A DNA stretch of 31,716 bases from an uncultured Anaerolineales bacterium (GTDB lineage Bacteria > Chloroflexota > Anaerolineae > Anaerolineales > Villigracilaceae): positions 1 to 31,716 of the forward strand of contig CALFXA010000092.1 of assembly GCA_937928015.1 (NCBI GenBank). The letters are read 5' to 3'. Below are positions 29,886-31,716 of this stretch, one piece after another. The notes beneath the pieces are model-generated. The model saw only the letters and a list, made by a program, of their open reading frames with translations, had not been told where the DNA came from and made no database searches. Numbering within the stretch: position 1 is the first letter of the stretch; the number at the start of each line of letters is the position of its first letter. A program made the translations under genes and the position numbers.

Positions 29886-30355
29886 GGCGTGTCTCCGTTG
29901 GAATTGAATTGAGCCAGGTCGAGCGACATCAGAATCGCGTCCTCGTGATTGTCTTTGTAATAACGCGGACGGCGTCCATCCTCCACGTACCCGAAACGGC
30001 GATTCAACGTTTGTGCCGCTTCGTTGCTGGCCCGCACCTCCAGCAGCGACTTGACTGCCCCTTCCGAGAGCGCGGACACAAGGGCATGTGTCATCAATTC
30101 GTCGCCGATACCCTGCCGCCGAAAATCGGGATGGGTGGCGATGGTGGCGATGTGCGCCTCGTCCACGATCATCCAAACCACGATCATGCCCACGACGCGG
30201 CCTTCGGCCTCGGCCACCCAGCAGCGTGCCGCGGGGTTGCTCGTCACCTCGAAGTAGAACGAGCGCTCGGGCCAGGGCAGCGAAAACGCTAACAGATCGA
30301 TCTCATGCACGGCGGGCACATCGGCCTCGACCATGCGGCGTATCCTGAATTTCAT
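29882..30355 (-). CDS. rimI: Ribosomal protein alanine N-acetyltransferase (RimI, GNAT family)
   Basis: 157 residues with the GNAT fold. The acetyl-CoA loop is ATHPDFRRQGIGDELM (about 72-87), and the substrate side has SLPWPERSFYFE, typical of RimI (PW..., F/Y..E). LEVRASNEAAQTLNRRFGY contains the conserved N-x-A-x-x-L-Y/N motif. It acetylates the N-terminal alanine of ribosomal protein S18 or similar targets. The start overlaps the tsaB stop by ATGA and its stop overlaps the udg start, so all three are coupled. RimI genes commonly neighbour tsaB. Confidence 0.92.
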   Translation of the reverse strand: MKFRIRRMVEADVPAVHEIDLLAFSLPWPERSFYFEVTSNPAARCWVAEAEGRVVGMIVVWMIVDEAHIATIATHPDFRRQGIGDELMTHALVSALSEGAVKSLLEVRASNEAAQTLNRRFGYVEDGRRPRYYKDNHEDAILMSLDLAQFNSNGDTP

Positions 30356-31020
30356 CCTGGGATGGGTTCGGCAGCGTGCAGATAAATCGGCGCCAGCGAC
30401 GACAGGTCATCGACCTTCCCCGCCTGCCAGCGCGCCCAGGCCAGTTCGGCCAGGATGGCGGGACGGCGCACCGAGTTGGCGGCTGTCATCAGCACCACGT
30501 TGACGCGCTTGCGCGCCAGGCGCTGACGTTCCTCCGCGTTCAACTCACCGCACACGATGGTGGGATTCTGAATCTGCTCGGCGAGCGAATCCACCGTCTC
30601 CACTTTGGCTGGACCCTGGGCTTGCCATCCATTTTCGGAAGCCGCATACCAGCCGACGGCCAGTCGTCCGCGCCCGGCTTGCAGCGTGGCGACCAGTGGC
30701 AGGTCCGAAACAGGCTGGGCGGCGGCGACCACGTCGAGGGTGGGGATACCGATCAGCGGCAGGCGGCGGGCCAAGGCCAGTCCCTTGGCGAAGGACAACC
30801 CGACCCGCAATGCGGTGAAGGAGCCCGGGCCGATGGCCACCCCTAAAGCGGTGACCGCTTCCATCGTCAGGCCGCAGCGGGCCAGCAGCCCCGCCGTGGA
30901 CGGAGCCAGCTCCACGGTGTGGAACTGACGGTTGGTCCAGGCCATCTCGGCCAAAACCTGCGCGCCGTCATACGCGGCCAGTCCCATCTGGGCGGTGGAT
31001 GTGTCAATCGCCAGTAACAT
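30352..31020 (-). CDS. tsaB: tRNA threonylcarbamoyladenosine biosynthesis protein TsaB
   Basis: 222 residues from ATG 31020, chosen because it shares a base with the tsaE stop (TAATG). The N-terminal ATPase-like strand MLLAIDTSTAQMGLAAYDG and the hallmark GPGSFTALRVG (about 70-80) are present. TsaB is the non-catalytic partner of TsaD in the complex that adds threonylcarbamoyl to A37 of ANN-decoding tRNAs, together with TsaE. TsaD is not in the window. The longer open frame upstream overlaps tsaE and is not used. Confidence 0.93.
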   Translation of the reverse strand: MLLAIDTSTAQMGLAAYDGAQVLAEMAWTNRQFHTVELAPSTAGLLARCGLTMEAVTALGVAIGPGSFTALRVGLSFAKGLALARRLPLIGIPTLDVVAAAQPVSDLPLVATLQAGRGRLAVGWYAASENGWQAQGPAKVETVDSLAEQIQNPTIVCGELNAEERQRLARKRVNVVLMTAANSVRRPAILAELAWARWQAGKVDDLSSLAPIYLHAAEPIPG

Positions 31021-31517
31021 TAATCGCCTCCAAAGACGGCCTGGCGCAGATCGGCCAGCAGGGCGTCGTTGCGCCTGCCATGCGCGGTGAAGCGCATCTT
31101 GCGATGCTCTTCGGCCAGGTATTCCATTTCGAGCCAGATATGATTCGCGGGGATCAGGTCGCAGATGCGCTCCGCCCACTCGACCAGCAGCGGTCCCTGA
31201 GCCAGCATGGACTCGAGGTCCAGTTCTTCAGCCTCGGGCACCGAGTCGAGCCGATAGGCATCCATGTGATGCAAATGCGCGCCGTCGGCACGGCGGTACA
31301 TGTTGACGATGATAAAGGTGGGACTGGAGACCGCATCGAGCGTACCCCAGCCCTGGGCGAGTCCCTGCACGAACGTGGTCTTACCCGTGCCCAGATCGCC
31401 CTGCAGGCAGATCACGTCCCCGGGACGCAGCATGGACCCCAGGCGCATGCCCACGCGGCGGGTTTGCTCGGGACTGCGGCTGAAGAAGTCGAGGGTGTGT
31501 TGGTCGAGGATGGGCAT
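31020..31517 (-). CDS. tsaE: tRNA threonylcarbamoyladenosine biosynthesis protein TsaE
   Basis: 165 residues with a Walker A loop GDLGTGKT (40-47), the switch SPTFIIVNMYRRADG (about 66-80) and HMDAYRLDS, then VEWAERI with the Walker B-like acidic residues. This is the full-length, stand-alone form. TsaE is the ATPase that drives turnover of the TsaBDE complex. It is the first gene of the unit: TAGAAT lies nine bases before ATG 31517, with no Shine-Dalgarno sequence. Confidence 0.94.
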   Translation of the reverse strand: MPILDQHTLDFFSRSPEQTRRVGMRLGSMLRPGDVICLQGDLGTGKTTFVQGLAQGWGTLDAVSSPTFIIVNMYRRADGAHLHHMDAYRLDSVPEAEELDLESMLAQGPLLVEWAERICDLIPANHIWLEMEYLAEEHRKMRFTAHGRRNDALLADLRQAVFGGD

Positions 31518-31526
31518 ATCGCGTAG

Positions 31527-31532
31527 ATTCTA
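31527..31532 (-). promoter_or_regulatory. Putative near-leaderless -10 element of tsaE
   Basis: TAGAAT on the minus strand ends nine bases before ATG 31517. It lies between the upstream terminator and the start codon, so it is the likely promoter of tsaE-tsaB-rimI-udg. Confidence 0.45.
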
Positions 31533-31542
31533 CTCCAAAAAA

Positions 31543-31570
31543 GACAGACGCGCCGCACGGCGCGTCTGTC
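31543..31570 (-). terminator. Strong Rho-independent terminator
   Basis: GACAGACGCGCC and GGCGCGTCTGTC form a perfect 12-base stem around GCAC. On the minus strand six T follow. It ends the gene at 31575. Confidence 0.92.
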
Positions 31571-31574
31571 AGCT

Positions 31575-31716
31575 TCATGGAGTTGGAGTTCGGGTTGGCG
31601 TGGGCGTCGGCGTGGACGGTTTCTTCGTGGGGCTGGACGGCGGAGTCTTCGTCTTGGTCGGTGTGAGAGACGGCTTGGGTGTTGGCGAAGGCGTGATGAC
31701 CACCAGCTTCTTCAAA
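31575..31716 (-). CDS. C-terminal Thr/Pro-rich tail of a truncated protein
   Basis: Only the last 46 or so codons are visible; they end at a TGA at 31575-31577 just before the terminator. After LKKLVVITP the sequence is a low-complexity tail of SPTPKPSLTPTKTK and TPTPTPTRTPTP type. Such tails are frequent linkers or cell-wall-spanning ends in secreted or membrane proteins of Chloroflexota. The main domain lies outside the window. Confidence 0.65.
   Translation of the reverse strand, partial: LKKLVVITPSPTPKPSLTPTKTKTPPSSPTKKPSTPTPTPTRTPTP

Noticed and set aside
29886..30176. N-terminal extension of the uracil-DNA glycosylase
   Set aside because: It overlaps rimI out of frame and has no domain; the ATGA overlap at 29882-29885 marks the real start.

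Overview
The window reads as one contig from a Chloroflexota bacterium, most likely an Anaerolineae-type lineage. This is inferred from the style of the envelope-polysaccharide genes, the GC-rich backbone, the tsaE-tsaB-rimI-udg cluster and several families of dispersed palindromes; no rRNA or single-copy marker is present to prove it. The first ten bases equal the tail of a common Illumina adapter, so the left end is probably a raw contig edge.

Layout. (A) 1-12207, all minus strand: a tightly packed cell-surface polysaccharide operon. In transcription order it holds a large polytopic membrane protein, GDP-mannose 4,6-dehydratase, a GT39-type membrane glycosyltransferase, a polyprenyl-phosphate-type GT2, a GT4, an AsnB-type amidotransferase, a UPF0104/LPG-synthase-like membrane protein, a 777-residue membrane protein and a truncated methyltransferase. 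(B) 12208-15790, plus strand: an aldo/keto reductase, a hypothetical protein, a DUF1905 protein, a possible structured leader, a degenerate 21-bp tandem repeat and a small helical protein, with palindromic repeats between them. (C) 15860-22750: an AT-richer array of nine promoter-poor, same-direction gene cassettes, each ended by a structured site with integron attC landmarks (R'' RYYYAAC, R' GTTRRRY). No integrase is in the window, so it is a CALIN (cluster of attC sites lacking an integrase) or the distal part of a sedentary chromosomal integron. The cassettes encode mostly small membrane proteins of unknown function, one Imm5-like putative immunity protein and one signal-peptide protein with a C-terminal anchor. 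(D) 22750-24250: an unknown 180-residue protein, a decayed glycosyltransferase 3' end and a SpoIIAA/STAS-like protein. (E) 24250-29218, minus strand: a second polysaccharide block (GT4, flippase, UDP-glucuronate-epimerase-like enzyme, UDP-GlcNAc 6-dehydrogenase-like enzyme). (F) 29250-31716, minus strand: udg, rimI, tsaB and tsaE as an overlapping operon, then the Thr/Pro-rich end of another protein.

Blocks A and E supply nucleotide sugars, assemble and modify a lipid-linked glycan and flip it across the membrane. The cassette array sits between them and is the most notable content. At several junctions the 5' end of a cassette is complementary to the R'' arm at its own 3' end, as expected if each cassette was once a circle closed through attC. 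A perfect 26-bp palindrome lies four bases left of the first cassette junction, where an attI site would be expected.
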